NCBI GenBank assembly: GCA_009602725.1
Contig: WELB01000022.1
Location: forward strand, 913,971 to 944,476
DNA from: Spirogloea muscicola
Taxonomy: Eukaryota > Streptophyta > Zygnematophyceae > Spirogloeales > Spirogloeaceae
Reading direction: 5' to 3'
DNA: 30,506 nt
Shown here one piece after another: positions 1 through 10,429 of this stretch. A program made the translations under genes and the position numbers. Under the pieces are notes generated by a model. That model was not told the origin of the DNA. It saw only the letters and a list, made by a program, of their open reading frames with translations, and made no database searches. The first letter of the stretch is position 1, and the number at the start of each line of letters is the position of its first letter.

Positions 1-95
1 TCCCTTCCCAGTCTGGCCCCCTGCTCCTGCTTTCCCCTCTCCTTAATATGGCCCGCTCCTCACTTGTTCATACTCCCATTCCACCCCCCCTGCAG

Positions 96-3090
96 CTGCG
101 CCATCAGCCTGAATGCGAGCGTGAAGATTCGCGACAAGCTGGAGTGGAGCATCAGCAAGCACCTCGAAGCATGCTCGCTTGAGGACCTCCTCATTCCCAC
201 TGCATTCCCCGAGGTACGCCCCACAAAGCGCCGCCGGTCGTCTCTGCAGCGTGGCTGCTGCCTCGTCAAGCCCTGCTGGCTCAGGACGCTGCTGATGCCA
301 CGCTGAATTTTTGTCTTCTTGACAGCCGGGGCAGTGCTCGTACGACATCGAGACAGTGCAGCGACTGCTGAGCCTGTACACCCTCTGGCAGACGCAGTCG
401 GCCATCGACTCGCCCACCAGCGAATCCTCGATCGGCACGGCCAGCGCCGCTGCCGCCGCGGCAGCAGGCACCGACCCCGCTGCCGCCAGTTCCACGATGC
501 CCGCAGTCATGGAGTTGCTGGACAGCTACCTCGTCGAGGTCGCGGCCGACCCCTCCCTCTCGCCGGCGCAGTTCCAGATGCTGGCCGAGAGCCTCCCGGC
601 AGTCGGGCGCGCCTCCCATGATCGCCTGTACCAGGCCATCGACATCTATCTCCGGGTACAGCACCGCAACATAACCTTTAATTACAGAGGTGTCTGCTTG
701 ATTTACAATTCCATGTGGATATGACATAGATCCAGAGTGGAGTAAGTCACAACATTCAGTTTAACCCAGCAATCACAAAATACATATGGAACAAGTGCAA
801 GTGCTCCTAAGCACTTGGTAAAGCGCGGTCTATCCCTCCCTCCTTTCGGATCTTCTATTGGTGTTAGTAATGATTCCTTATTCATATGATTATACTTACG
901 CGCCCCAGTACCTCCATGTTTCCTTTGCCGGAGCTGATCGTCGGCGACTAGCGGCTATGGCAGGCGCACCCGAGCGAAGCGGAGGAGGAGGTGGACAGCC
1001 TGTGCGAGATCCTGGACTGCCGGCGCTTCACGATTGCCGCCTGCTCGCTTGCGGCGCAGAACGAGCTCCTCCCCCACTCACTCGTCGTCGAGGCCCTCTT
1101 CAACGAGCAGCTCCAGCTGCAGCTCGCAGCCGACAGCAGAGGGACCGATGCAACAACCACAGCGCTGCCGGCGCTGCGCCCCATAGACCCCCTGGCGCTG
1201 GAGGCGGAGTACATCGAGAAACGCGCATACAACAAGAGCCTCACTGAGGGCGAGCTCAAGCTTGAGCTTGCACTGATTAAGATGCGCGCTGCCGAGCAGC
1301 AAGAGAAGGTCAGTCTGCGACACACAGCCGGCGTCAAGTAATCGGCTGCGATGATCTAAGCTTATGAAAGCCTGACAGGGACCCGCGCGGCGACTGATCT
1401 GGTGGTTGTCGATTCTGTCGGCTCTTACATGCAGGCGCTGCGGCAGGAGGAGCAGGACAGGGTGCTGAGCGCCGCCATAAGAAAATCCAGCAGCGGCAGC
1501 AAGAAGTGGATCGACAAGCTCTTCCGCTCGAGCTCCGAGGAGGTGTCCGCGCCCAAGCCTGCTGCGAGGACTGCGCCAGCGCAGCCGACGAGAGCTCCAG
1601 ATCACCGCCCCGGCAATGGCCGGCTCGTCAGCAGGCCGTCCTCAGCGCCAGCCGCGGCGGCGATTCAGTACGCTGCATACGAAGACCGGCACGCATCGTG
1701 GAGCGGCTCAGAGGACGAGAGCGGGCTGAGCCAGCTGGACTCGGCGGGCGGCCATGACTACAACCACTCCCACGGCCACGCGCAGCGCTACGGCGAGCCC
1801 CGCTCAGCCGGCGCGGCCTTCTTCCAGCAGCATGCCTTGGCTGGCAGCCACCACGCCGCCGGTAGAGCCCAGATCGCCAGCAGCAACCACAGCAGCAAGG
1901 AGGCAGCGGCGGCGGCAATGGCAGCGAGTCCCCCCCACAACACGCCGCAGGGTCGCAGCCACCGCCGGAACCGGTCCGGCGAGTGGGTCCGCAGCCGCGG
2001 CAGCGATGCGACGGCTGCGGCGCCGCTGCCAGCGCACCCCCGGCGGCTCGCCGGCGACCGGAGCCCCTGGGCAGACGCCATGCCCAAGTCGATGGGCCTC
2101 TCGCCGCTGCGCCAGCGGCCTGGCCAGTACAACTACGCGGCGGCGGAGTTTGACGAGGACAGGCTGCAGCCGCCGCCGCCCATCCGAGGCCGGCACCCGG
2201 CTCACGAGTGGCGATCGGAAGACCTGCCACTGGTGCAGCACAGCCAGAGCCCAGAAGGAGCGGGGGGCCGCAGCACGCAGCACAGCGGCCAGCTGCTGGC
2301 CAGCAATTCGCCCACGTCCTCGCCGCTGCGGCGCCGCCGGGAGCAGCAATTGATGACGCCTGGCGGCGGCGGCGGCGGCGGCGGCCAGTCGGCAGTGCAG
2401 GCCTGGGAGCGGCTCCGCAGCGGCCGCCGGGCAGGCGACGGCGGCGGCGAGTCACCGCCGGAAGCTGGGCCGCCGCCGGCGCCGCACTCGTTGTTGAGCG
2501 GCGAGCTGCTGCCGCGGCCACCGCTCAGCCGCTCCTCCTCCAACATGTCAGTGGAGTCCAGCTCCAGCCGCAAGTCGTCGTCCGGCGGCGTGGCGCGCGC
2601 CGAGCGCCCCATGTCGGTCCGCAGCCACAGCCGGTCCAAGTCGCCGCTCCGCCACTCCAGCGTGCCATCCAGCGGCGATGGCCGCAGCGTGACGCCGTTG
2701 TATTCTGCCAGCCTCCGCAGCATGGGCATGGGCATGGGCATGGTCGTCACGACGCCGCCGTCGCCGCCGTCAGAGGAGTACATCGGCAAGGACGACCAGC
2801 CAGCAAGTGACAGTGCCAAGATGCCGCCGCTGGTGCAGCGGAGCGGCAGCAGCAGCCAACTGGACTTCCTCAACATGCCACAGTCGCCGATGCACTACGC
2901 CGCAGCCGAGTCGGGCCGGCGGACGCCCCGCTTCCAGGCCTCACCACGGCGGGGCCAGCTGCAGCCGCCGCCATGGGCGGCCAAGGAGGCCCGCAACGGC
3001 GGCCACAACCTTGGCGACCACAACGAGGTGGCAATGCCAGACGCAGCCGAGTTCATGCGGATGGACAGCTTCAACCACTGGTCCAAGTGA
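96..3090 (+). CDS. NPH3-domain protein (NPH3/RPT2-like family), 5' end outside window
   Basis: Four exons are visible: 96-213, 326-655, 964-1308 and 1435-3090 (TGA). All junctions are GT-AG and in phase, giving about 815 codons. The NPH3 signature is clear across the second and third exons: SHDRLYQAIDIYLR, then AHPSEAEEEVDSLCEILDCR, AAQNELLPHSLVVEALFNEQ. Earlier residues (SLEDLLIPTAF, YDIETVQRLL) match the start of the NPH3 domain. A BTB domain, usual in this family, would lie upstream of the window and is not seen. After a short charged helix (ELKLELALIKMRAAEQQEK) and KKWIDKLF, the last exon encodes about 500 residues of Ser/Pro/Gly/Arg-rich low-complexity sequence with poly-Gly, a Met-Gly repeat and many RxxS sites, much longer than typical NPH3 tails. 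In land plants these proteins act at the plasma membrane as phototropin-signalling or CUL3 adaptors; that role here is inference. The family call is firm. Confidence 0.88.
2361..2384 (+). repeat. GGC triplet run encoding poly-Gly
   Basis: A run of GGC codons inside the last NPH3-family exon encodes a poly-Gly stretch. A nearby hexamer repeat (GGCATG, about 2724-2744) encodes Gly-Met repeats. Both look like slippage-prone coding microsatellites. Confidence 0.8.
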
Positions 3091-3634
3091 GGAAGGGCAG
3101 CTTCAAGCTCGGCCTGCCCTCAGTCTGCGCTTGCATACATGCGGCCGACGATAAGCGATGGCCAGAGTTGTAGTCATAGAGGTCAAGCTCCGGCCTCCAC
3201 TATTGTAAAGTAACCAAGGTTGGCTGGATGCAGTGCGCCAGGTCATTAGTTTCCCTGCATCCAATCACAACCCTGTACCATAGCTACGACGGAGGACGGG
3301 CGCTCAGTGCAAGTCCTCACATCCTCCGAAGGTGGTTCCGTATTTGGATGATAATGCTGAGCTGAAGCTCAATGTCGTCTCTGTGAAGCCCTGCTGTCCA
3401 TCCCACTGCACGCGGGAGGATATCAGCTGCCACATCCGCACTTAGCTCGTCACAGCCACAGTCTAGTATTTAAATATACACCTGCCGCTCCTCCTCCTGC
3501 TCTGCTGATTGCAGCAGTATCTCCTGCAGCATCATGGACAGAGAATGACAGGAAAAATTTACTCAAAGTCCGTGAATGGGCTCTGGATTAAGCACAACTT
3601 CTGCCGAATAGTACTACCATGGAAGCTGCAACAG
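3091..3634. other. Tail-to-tail intergenic region (3' UTRs of the NPH3 gene and threonine aldolase)
   Basis: No credible coding sequence. It lies between the stop of the plus-strand NPH3-family gene and the stop of the minus-strand aldolase. TGTAA at 3204-3208, 114 bases after the NPH3 stop, could be a green-algal poly(A) signal. The rest is mixed sequence with an AT-rich patch near 3468-3480. Confidence 0.5.
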
Positions 3635-6365
3635 TCATCTATGTGCTGGGGATGGCCTAGCAGGGGTGACGACTGTCACCTGGAACACAGCAAGCGCCTG
3701 CCGGACGTCCTCCTCGGAGATGTGATGATGCGTGACCAAACGTATCCTGCAACCGGTGTGCCGCGAGCAAGCAGGGAGTGAAGGTGGCTTTGTAAGTGAC
3801 TCTGCACCAGTCCAACAACTTCTGGAGGTACTAGTGCAACTGTCTGAAATCGAGCGCGTACAGTGTGTTCCTTAATGAGCTAGGTGGAGAGGGCTTCTCC
3901 AGTAAGTATGTATAACAACAACTAAGTCCTCTTTCTATACCTGGTTGTATTGTGCACAAATGTATGGGTGCACTACGGAAATGAGAAACCAAATAGCCAG
4001 CAATAAGAGCACTGCTGACTGAAGGACAATCAGTCTCCCGTGTGTGGCATCTGCTGCGCCAGCAATACCTAGAGCGTCCCACGGCGCACACAAGAATGCC
4101 TGCTTGCTTCACTGCCTCGCACAGCTCGTTCACGCCCATAGGGCACTCTGCCGTCACGTCTACGTGAACCTGCGGCATGCCACGACATGCGAGGTAAGCT
4201 ATCCCGCTAACGTCCAATTGTAATGTACAGCCATGTGTAGAAGGACAAAGATTAGATTGAGGCTCAGGATGGAAGACTTGCAATGTTGGTCTCAATGATG
4301 GCGAGGTCCACCCACAGGCCGTCCATGGCGTTCAGACCCTCTTAAGATACCCACAGGGACGGCACAGCGAGCACATCAAGGATCAGGAAAGTGATGGCCA
4401 AGGAGCTGGGAGAAGAGAGCGCATGCCAGGCCACCAAGTGATTGCTGCCACTTCTTGATGTTCATGCAAGACAATTTCCTTCATAAGATCGTGTAAAGCA
4501 AGAAGCTGCTTGACTCGTAGCAGCCAGCTCCAAGTCCTGAGCACTATATTCACCGGCAAGTTTCTGAGCATTTCTGTGATCGGTGCCCAGTCTTCCCACC
4601 ATGTCGTTGATGGAGATCAGCCCCGCCGCGGCCACAACTCCCACTTGCCGCATGCCGCCACCCAGTGCCTTCCTCAGCCTCTTTGCCTGAGGCGTAAGTA
4701 CACAAGTATTACACTTTGATAATTATCTTTTGGGCCGAGGTGGTCCTCGGACGGAGGGGCAAAATGGAGAGGGACACAGGAGGATCGAGAGCCGCTGTCA
4801 TACCTCGGCTACAAAAGCAGCCGTCCCAACAACGACGCTGCCAAGGGGCGCTCCCAAACCTTTTGAAAGGCAGACCTGTGGACAAGTTGGACGCTAGCCT
4901 CACAGCCGCAACTGCAACTAGTTGCATGGCTATGTTGGTACTGTTGTTTCAGAAGGCCGAACACAAAGGTAAAGCTGCCTGGCGGGCCAAGTTAAGGACT
5001 GAGCTTGCGCAGCTAACCGAGATGCTGTCTGCGGCCTTCACTAGCCTTTCTGGAGCCACACTCAAGGCCTGCACAAAGACGACGCCCAGCACGTATCACT
5101 GAGGCAGTCAATGCTCTTTACCACAGACCAGGAGCTGAGGAACCAGAGCAAATTAGACGCCCAACTGAGCTCAGGCAAAGCGCTCAAAGGCCAATTCTTA
5201 GTGAAGGAATGAGTACAGTGTGACCACAAAATTAGAGCATCGGCGGCTCACGGTGGCCGCGTTGAACAGCCGAGCACCGTCCACGTGCAGCTTGAGGCCG
5301 TAGTACTTGGCCAGCTCGCCGAGTCGGTTGGTGTACTCGGCGGATATGGCACGGCCGCCGCAGCGGTTGTGTGTGTTCTCGATGCAGATGACGCGGGTGA
5401 TGGGGAAGTGCTCATCGCCTGGCGGCCGGATGGCGGCCTCCACCTTCTTCAGGTCCATGGTGCCGTCAGCCTTATTGGGCACAGTGCGCGAGTGCACGCC
5501 ACCGAGCGTCGCGATGCCGCCCTGCTCGTACCAGTGGATATGCGACTCGGACCCCAGGATTGCCTCACTGCCCCGCAGCTGCGCACAGTACCAAGATCCA
5601 TGTCTTGTGTGAGCTTAGCACTGTGAGGCAACAGAGCTGACTATTGGCTGGGTGCATCACTTCCGCAGCTCTTGTTAAGTAGCCCGATGCCGCAGCTTAC
5701 CATGTCGATGCGATAAAAAGGACATATGAAGGCTACGAAGGCCTATATCTGGCACCCTGGTGGTGTTACATTGAGCCCAGGCTGTAGTATTGGCTGACTA
5801 ACTTTCCAGTTTGTTGACATACCTCCTATCCATTTCAGTTTATATTATCTTGTGTTGCTTTCGAGGCTATTTGAGCCTTATCCAGCTAAAGATAGTGGGG
5901 TCGAAAGTTGTGGGGTTTGAGATCCGCCTGGGCACCTGGCAGTGGACGAGGACGCAGATGAGGTTGCCCATGGTGCCGCTGGGCACGAAGAGGCCCGCCT
6001 CCTTGCCCAAGACCTCGGCGACCCGCCTCTGCAGGCGGTCGGTGGTGGGGTCTGCTCCCAGCACATCGTCGTCCACCTCGGCGCCGGCCATGGCCTCCCT
6101 CATCGCCACTGCAGCGAGGCACCGGCTGAGCTGACCTCAGACCCTCCGCTCTCAGCTGCAAGATCACATTGATGGCAGCTGCTGAGAAGCTCAGTGGGTG
6201 GGCGTAATGGTGACCTGTTGGCTTGGTAACGGTGTCAGAGCGCAGGTCCACGATGCGGTCCGCGGGCAGCGGTGGACGCCCGGGCGGCCGGCGGTGGCCA
6301 CTGGACCTACTGCGGGCCTTGTGTGCGGCACCGTTCTCAGCGGCTGCCACGTAGTCGAGCTCCAT
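3635..6365 (-). CDS. Threonine aldolase (PLP-dependent, low-specificity L-threonine/allo-threonine type)
   Basis: Nine exons: complement(3635-3746, 4069-4169, 4282-4340, 4554-4686, 4804-4875, 5018-5068, 5252-5578, 5936-6108, 6215-6365), 392 aa, every junction in phase. The enzyme cleaves threonine to glycine and acetaldehyde in the fold-type I PLP family. Visible hallmarks in order: [13 protein letters not shown] near the N-terminus; [15 protein letters not shown] and [30 protein letters not shown], with the PLP-pyridine Asp; and [10 protein letters not shown], with the PLP-binding Lys, split after the upstream exon ADSIS. The C-terminal part has [17 protein letters not shown] and [14 protein letters not shown]. 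The start is the ATG at 6365, about 30 residues before DLRSD; there is no clear targeting peptide. The intron between 4282 and 4169 begins GC (ATT then GCAAGT) and is required for the frame ETNI-VHVDV. The last 14 residues after AVFQ could instead be altered by a further intron. Confidence 0.92.
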
Positions 6366-6792
6366 GGTTGCGCTCGCAGCAGTGAAGAAGACGAGACTGA
6401 TGCAAAGCCCAAGACAGTAGATCTGAGCTTCAAGCCCTGGTCTCCACTAAGCTGAGCGCCATCGTTGCTGCGTCCATGGCTGTAGCTTCTCCTGTTGAGA
6501 GGCAGCGCCGCTCTCAGGGCTCCTTGCTCGCAGCTTTCGCCTTCGTCCAGACACCCGCCGCCTGCGGCAAACGGCTGGCTTTCCACAGAGGGATGCGGCC
6601 GCTGCAGTGAGGAAGCAGAAGTGGCGGCACAGCGAGCTGCTGTGGCAGCGCCCACTTGCAGCTGCCCAAGGAACTGTGGGAGGAGCTGGCCACCAGAAAT
6701 AAGTGAGAGGCCGGCCCACAGAGAACTACGAGGTCTGCGCAGAAAGCAGGAAATCAGTCTCCAAGACGTCAGCAAATCGACGCATAATAATC
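6366..6792. other. Upstream flank of threonine aldolase, no gene seen
   Basis: This stretch should hold the aldolase promoter. No credible coding exon. A partial copy of the dispersed repeat (gtgagaggccggccca) is at about 6694-6710. The mobile-element-like inverted repeat starts directly after this stretch. Confidence 0.4.
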
Positions 6793-6972
6793 TCTAATGA
6801 CGCACATCACCCTCTGCATATTGACCCGCTCAGTAACCACGGGTCAATACATAATCGATGCATCGATACATAATCGTTGCTAATCGATGCCGAAGGGGGC
6901 GGGGGTTGGTGAATAGAAAGGAAAAAACGAATGCGGCTGCTGATATTAAAAGCAGCTCTCCAAGTTGACAGC

Positions 6973-7030
6973 AGTGGCTGTGTGAGAGGCCAGCCCAAAA
7001 GGAATGAACAAGGTCCAAACGAAGGGCCAA
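6973..7030 (-). repeat. Dispersed repeat copy (GGGCTGGCCTCTCACAGCC family)
   Basis: Contains GGCTGTGTGAGAGGCCAGCC followed by AAAAGGAATGAACAAGGTCC. It is the reverse complement of the plus-oriented copies at 7612-7672 and 12494-12575. Confidence 0.6.
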
Positions 7031-7079
7031 AAGGCGCCAATGCCACACAGCTATGCAAGAGACTACAGGAAGTGGGAGC

Positions 7080-7253
7080 TCAGTAATCCCAAGTCAGCAG
7101 GCGCATGTCGGAGTAAGCTGCAGCTGGAAAAGAGGCACCCCGACAAGACCCAGAAGCAACAGCCACGGCACAGCCTGCCCGCAAGTGCACTACTTGAGCC
7201 TGGGACCATTGGAAGGATATGGATAGCCGCATGCGGATCACCTGGGCAAGCGA
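7080..7253 (-). pseudogene. Left inverted copy of a decayed coding segment in the element
   Basis: Read on the minus strand, this segment encodes a stretch ending ...HLRAGCAVAVASG...SFPAAAYSDMRLLTWDY-stop. The plus-strand segment 7352-7527 encodes the parallel sequence ...HLRAGRALAAASG...SFPAASLSDLRLLTRDY-stop. The two DNA copies are roughly two-thirds identical, with many differences at third codon positions, so the ancestor was probably translated. I do not recognise the family. Confidence 0.5.
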
Positions 7254-7351
7254 CAGGGCAACTATAGCCGGGCAGCTCACCTTGCTGGCCAGGCTTGCGC
7301 GGCGCGCTGTGTCCCGCAGGCGTGGTGAGCCGGCTGACTTCAACGCCGCTG

Positions 7352-7527
7352 GCTCGTGGGCTCAGGTATATCGTATGCGATTGTCGGTCTCCCTTCAGCA
7401 GTCCATGGCCCACGCCTTGCATCTGCGTGCTGGCCGTGCTCTCGCTGCAGCCTCCGGCTTTCGTCAGGGGGATAGTTTTCCGGCAGCTAGTCTGTCGGAT
7501 TTGAGGCTCCTCACTCGTGACTACTGA
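7352..7527 (+). pseudogene. Right inverted copy of the same decayed coding segment
   Basis: This is the mirror copy of 7080-7253, oriented outward on the plus strand and ending at TGA 7525-7527 with LRLLTRDY. A continuous frame runs from about 7219. Neither copy has a convincing start or enough length to be a complete gene. They look like fragments of an older protein-coding element captured between the terminal repeats. Confidence 0.45.
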
Positions 7528-7611
7528 GTGGTCCATCCTCCCCCGTTCTGACATAGCATCTTGAGGCCCCTTCGTAGCTGCTTAGCGCTTTAGGCCCATC
7601 CGTCATTCGGC

Positions 7612-7672
7612 TCCTTTCGAACCTTTGTCAATTCATTTCGGGCTGGCTTTTCACAGCCCTTGCCCCCATTGG
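7612..7672 (+). repeat. Dispersed repeat copy
   Basis: Contains TTGTCAATTCATTTCGGGCT then GGCTTTTCACAGCCCTTGCC. It matches the copy in a ribophorin intron (12494-12575) and is inverted relative to 6973-7030. Confidence 0.6.
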
Positions 7673-7802
7673 GAGAGCCACTTCTTCTTATCGGAAGGGG
7701 ACGGGGGACGATGGACCAAAAGCTGTTCGCAGCGTGCTCAGGCTCTGGCCAGGGGACCCGCTTCCAGGAGCCCAGCTTCTCTGACCCGAGGCTGCTTAGC
7801 AG

Positions 7803-7862
7803 CAAGCGCGGCCAGATTAACTGGTGGCTGGGAGAGGCCAGCCCAAAAGAATGGACAGGGGT
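7803..7862 (-). repeat. Dispersed repeat copy
   Basis: Contains GCGCGGCCAGATTAACTGGT then GGCTGGGAGAGGCCAGCCCA and AAAGAATGGACAGG. It carries both halves of the family consensus and links the fragment at 9990-10016 to it. Confidence 0.6.
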
Positions 7863-8512
7863 TACTGAGTGCAGGGGTTACTAAGTGCTTTGTAGCTGCT
7901 TAATTTCTTGCTGTGCTTGTTTCCCTTAGCGCTTCCCCTGGCCCCCTTCTCTTATTGTCGTTCTTTTTTTTGGGGCTCGCTTTTCCAGCCCCTATCCTCA
8001 ATGGGCGAGCCCTTCTTCTTCAGGCTAATGCTTTGCACCAGACAGCTGGGCGAGCTCTAGTTGATGGAAGCGCTGTTGTTTGTTAGTTGGTGGCAGAAGG
8101 GCTTCGAATCTGCCATCTGGTTTTCAGGCATCGATTAGCGACCTTTATGTATTGACCCGTGGTTACTGAGCAGGTCAATCTGCCGCTGAGCAGATCAATC
8201 TGCTCAGTGATCACCCTCGTGCACTGCCGACGTACATCACCCTCGTGCACTGAGCAGATCAATCTGCCGCGGTGATGTACGTCGTTAGAAGTGCTTGCCT
8301 TTGTACGTAGGCCTTTGACCTTGGTTAGATTAAATACACGAAAATTTCCTCAAAGGAGGACCACAAAGAGTGCTAGGTGGGCCATCGCCTGGCTGCATCG
8401 GCTGCAGCAGCGCGCCGTGGTGGCGGCATCACGAGACGCGCCGCCCTGCCCGTGGCGGCGACCCCGTGGCGCATGAAGGCGGCGGCTGCAATCGACAGCT
8501 GGGGTGGGCGAC

Positions 8513-9013
8513 ATGGTCATCCGTTGCCCCACGCCGTGTCTGCGCCCTCGCTCTGGCAAAGACTTCCACAGCGGCCTGGCTGACTTCCACGCTGCTGGCA
8601 TTGACGACACCATCTGACACGAGGCTTGCTGCTTGCGGGCTGGTCGCGACGGAGAAGACGCGGAGGGCTTCGAGGCGCCCAGCTTGCGCACATTGGACGC
8701 GCAACCGCTTCCATCTGAGGACGCGAGACCAGCTCCCCTTCCCAAGTACGAGGGCGGCGGGGAGCAGCTTGCAGGTCTCGGCGCCGGGAAGTCAAAGAGC
8801 CGGAAGCAGCGGCTTGAGGGGAGGCCGGAAGCAGCGCTCAACAAAGGGCGGGGCCGGGAGGACACGATTGGCATGCTGCGCGAGCTCATGGGCGTCGACG
8901 ACGTCGCCGACGAGGGCAAGCAGCAGCAGGCGCCGCTGGGCGGCGAGTGGCTCGACCCCCACTGCAACGAGTCGCATTTTGAGCGGCCGTTGCCACGCGG
9001 CGGAGAACAATGA
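8513..9013 (+). CDS. Unidentified protein, frame open except one internal TGA; C-terminal WLDPHCNESHFE motif
   Basis: One frame reads from ATG 8513 (MVIRCPTPCLRPRSGKDF...) to a TGA at 8615-8617. It then continues open (HEACCLRAGRDGEDAEGF...) to TGA 9011-9013. The downstream part is protein-like: charged and hydrophilic, with KSKSRKQRLEG, a predicted helix EDTIGMLRELMGVDDVADEG and a C-terminus GGEWLDPHCNESHFERPLPR. I do not recognise the family. The internal TGA may be removed by an intron I cannot place, may mark a pseudogene, or (least likely) may be recoded. The true start is uncertain. A long opposite-strand frame here is judged a shadow because its composition is less protein-like. Confidence 0.45.
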
Positions 9014-10200
9014 CAGTGTTGTGCAGGCGGCAAGTTCTTCGCATGCTGACAGAATGCAGCAAGTGACTTCCCTTGCGAATGGTGCAAGGCGACTGCCGCC
9101 ATGCATGGTGCCAAGGGCTACCAGCAGTCAAGTGTACCTGCAGACTCCAAGATGTAGCGCTGACCCTTGCTGTGGACGGCCATTGTAGGCTACAAGAAGC
9201 GGCATGTACGTACTCCGACTTCAAGACCACCAATACCAATTCCCCAGCTCTCCCGCTCCTGCCCGATCAAACACACATAAGAGGGCTAGTCTACAAAATT
9301 ATGGTAGTGGGGGTACAATTGCAAGCTCAATAGAGGAGTAGAGGGAAGGGAGATGGTGTTTGAAGGAGGAGAGGGCTAGGAGAGTGGCTCCACCGGGGTG
9401 GCAAAGGCAGTGAATGGCCACCAACGTCGGGCGGTAAGGCACCACAAGGTCCAAGGGGCTGAAGGTTGGAAAGAAGGCCAACAATCGGTGCGAGCAGCTT
9501 CGCTGTGCTTGTGCTTGTAGACCACTGTAAGACAGCCAGAGAGCAAACAGCCTGGAGGAGTGCGTGAAGAAGGAGCCGCCATGGTGTGTGCACGTTGCTG
9601 CAGCTAGGCGACGGGCCCGTTCGGAGTGCCAAGGGGTTGGCTTGGGGCTGCCAGAGGAAGGCCAGGCACGCTGGCTACCACCATACTGTGCCTATGCGAA
9701 GTGAAGCATCGCTTCGTGTTGTCAAAGTAGTACACAGGCCGGCGGAAAGAAGAGAGCTCTCTTGAAGATTTCTTAAAGATGGGCAATGGCTATCAAAGCC
9801 CAGCCCAAACATGAATGGACAAAGCTCAAAGGAGCTTGAAAGCACAATCCTTTACATCTCCTAGTTTCTGGCTAGAATAAATGGCCTGGAAAGGCCTGGA
9901 AAGGCTTGGCAGGGATGGTCACGTGTGCAAACTGCTTGCCCAATGCCTAGAGTTTGACATGATATGGCCAGATCGCCTGAGCCCTACAACCCACCAGTTA
10001 ATCTGGCCGCGCTTGCGTGTACCACCCGATGCATCCACAGTCGCCGTGCGGGCCGGCTAACGGGGCTGCCGTAATGAGATTGTATGCCGTTAGCGCCGAC
10101 AGGTGCAGAGCGTGACGGTGCCATGACTGCCGTCCGATGACGGCCGTGACGGGGCCGTTGCGCGGGCTTGACACACTGTTATGGAGCTCGGTTAGGACCT
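9014..10200. other. Gene-poor region with dispersed-repeat fragments
   Basis: No convincing coding exon. Repeat-family fragments occur at about 9792-9830 (CCCAGCCCAAACATGAATGG) and 9990-10016 (CACCAGTTAATCTGGCCGCG). The stretch 9320-9480 is purine-biased. The last 200 bases presumably include the ribophorin promoter, and a (CCG)n run follows at about 10228-10254. Confidence 0.45.
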
Positions 10201-10429
10201 AACATATCCGGCCCCCCTGGCCAGTGCTGCCGCCGCCGCCGCCGCCGCCGCCGCATCGAAGCGCTTCAGCCTCGTCGAAGCAAGGCCCGGCCAAGGGCCC
10301 CCGCAATGGCGCCCGCGGCCCCTCGACGTGCGTGCGGCAGCTCAGCCCCACCGCAGCCAACGCCGGCAGAGCCTCCGGCTGCTTTCCTTCCTCGAAAGGC
10401 CTGCGCGTCGTCAGCGAGGCTCGCGCGCC

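Larger units (their letters stand above)
6793..8289. mobile_element. Foldback/TIR-like element of about 1.5 kb, non-autonomous
   Basis: The outer ends are inverted repeats: 6793-6811 pairs with 8271-8289 over 19 bases with two mismatches (TCTAATGACGCACATCACC on the left). Just inside, about 39 bases at 6817-6855 match the reverse complement of about 8146-8184 with two mismatches, including CTCAGTAACCACGGGTCAAT. GCTAATCGATGCC at 6878-6890 is also mirrored near 8124-8138. Further in, copies of a repeat containing GAGAGGCCAGCCCAAA occur in opposite orientations (6985, 7640, 7835). The right end carries extra duplications of GAGCAGATCAATCTGC. No transposase is recognisable and no clear target-site duplication is visible. 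It reads as a non-autonomous foldback element. Confidence 0.65.

Noticed and set aside
1628-2521. Long minus-strand frames opposite the NPH3-family tail
   Set aside because: They are shadows of a GC-rich low-complexity exon. The plus-strand frame joins in phase to the NPH3 domain and the opposite frames have no family features.
6817-8270. CRISPR-like array (repeated GAGCAGATCAATCTGC units)
   Set aside because: The units are few, irregularly spaced and partly inverted, in a eukaryotic mobile-element end. No spacers of even size.
8350-9114. 254-residue minus-strand frame
   Set aside because: It overlaps the more protein-like plus-strand frame, is rich in Ser/Pro/Arg/Cys as expected from an antisense GC-rich exon, and shows no recognisable domain.
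9327-9632. Minus-strand frame MALRTGPSPSCSNVHTP...
   Set aside because: It has low protein-likeness, no family match, and lies in repeat-rich intergenic DNA.
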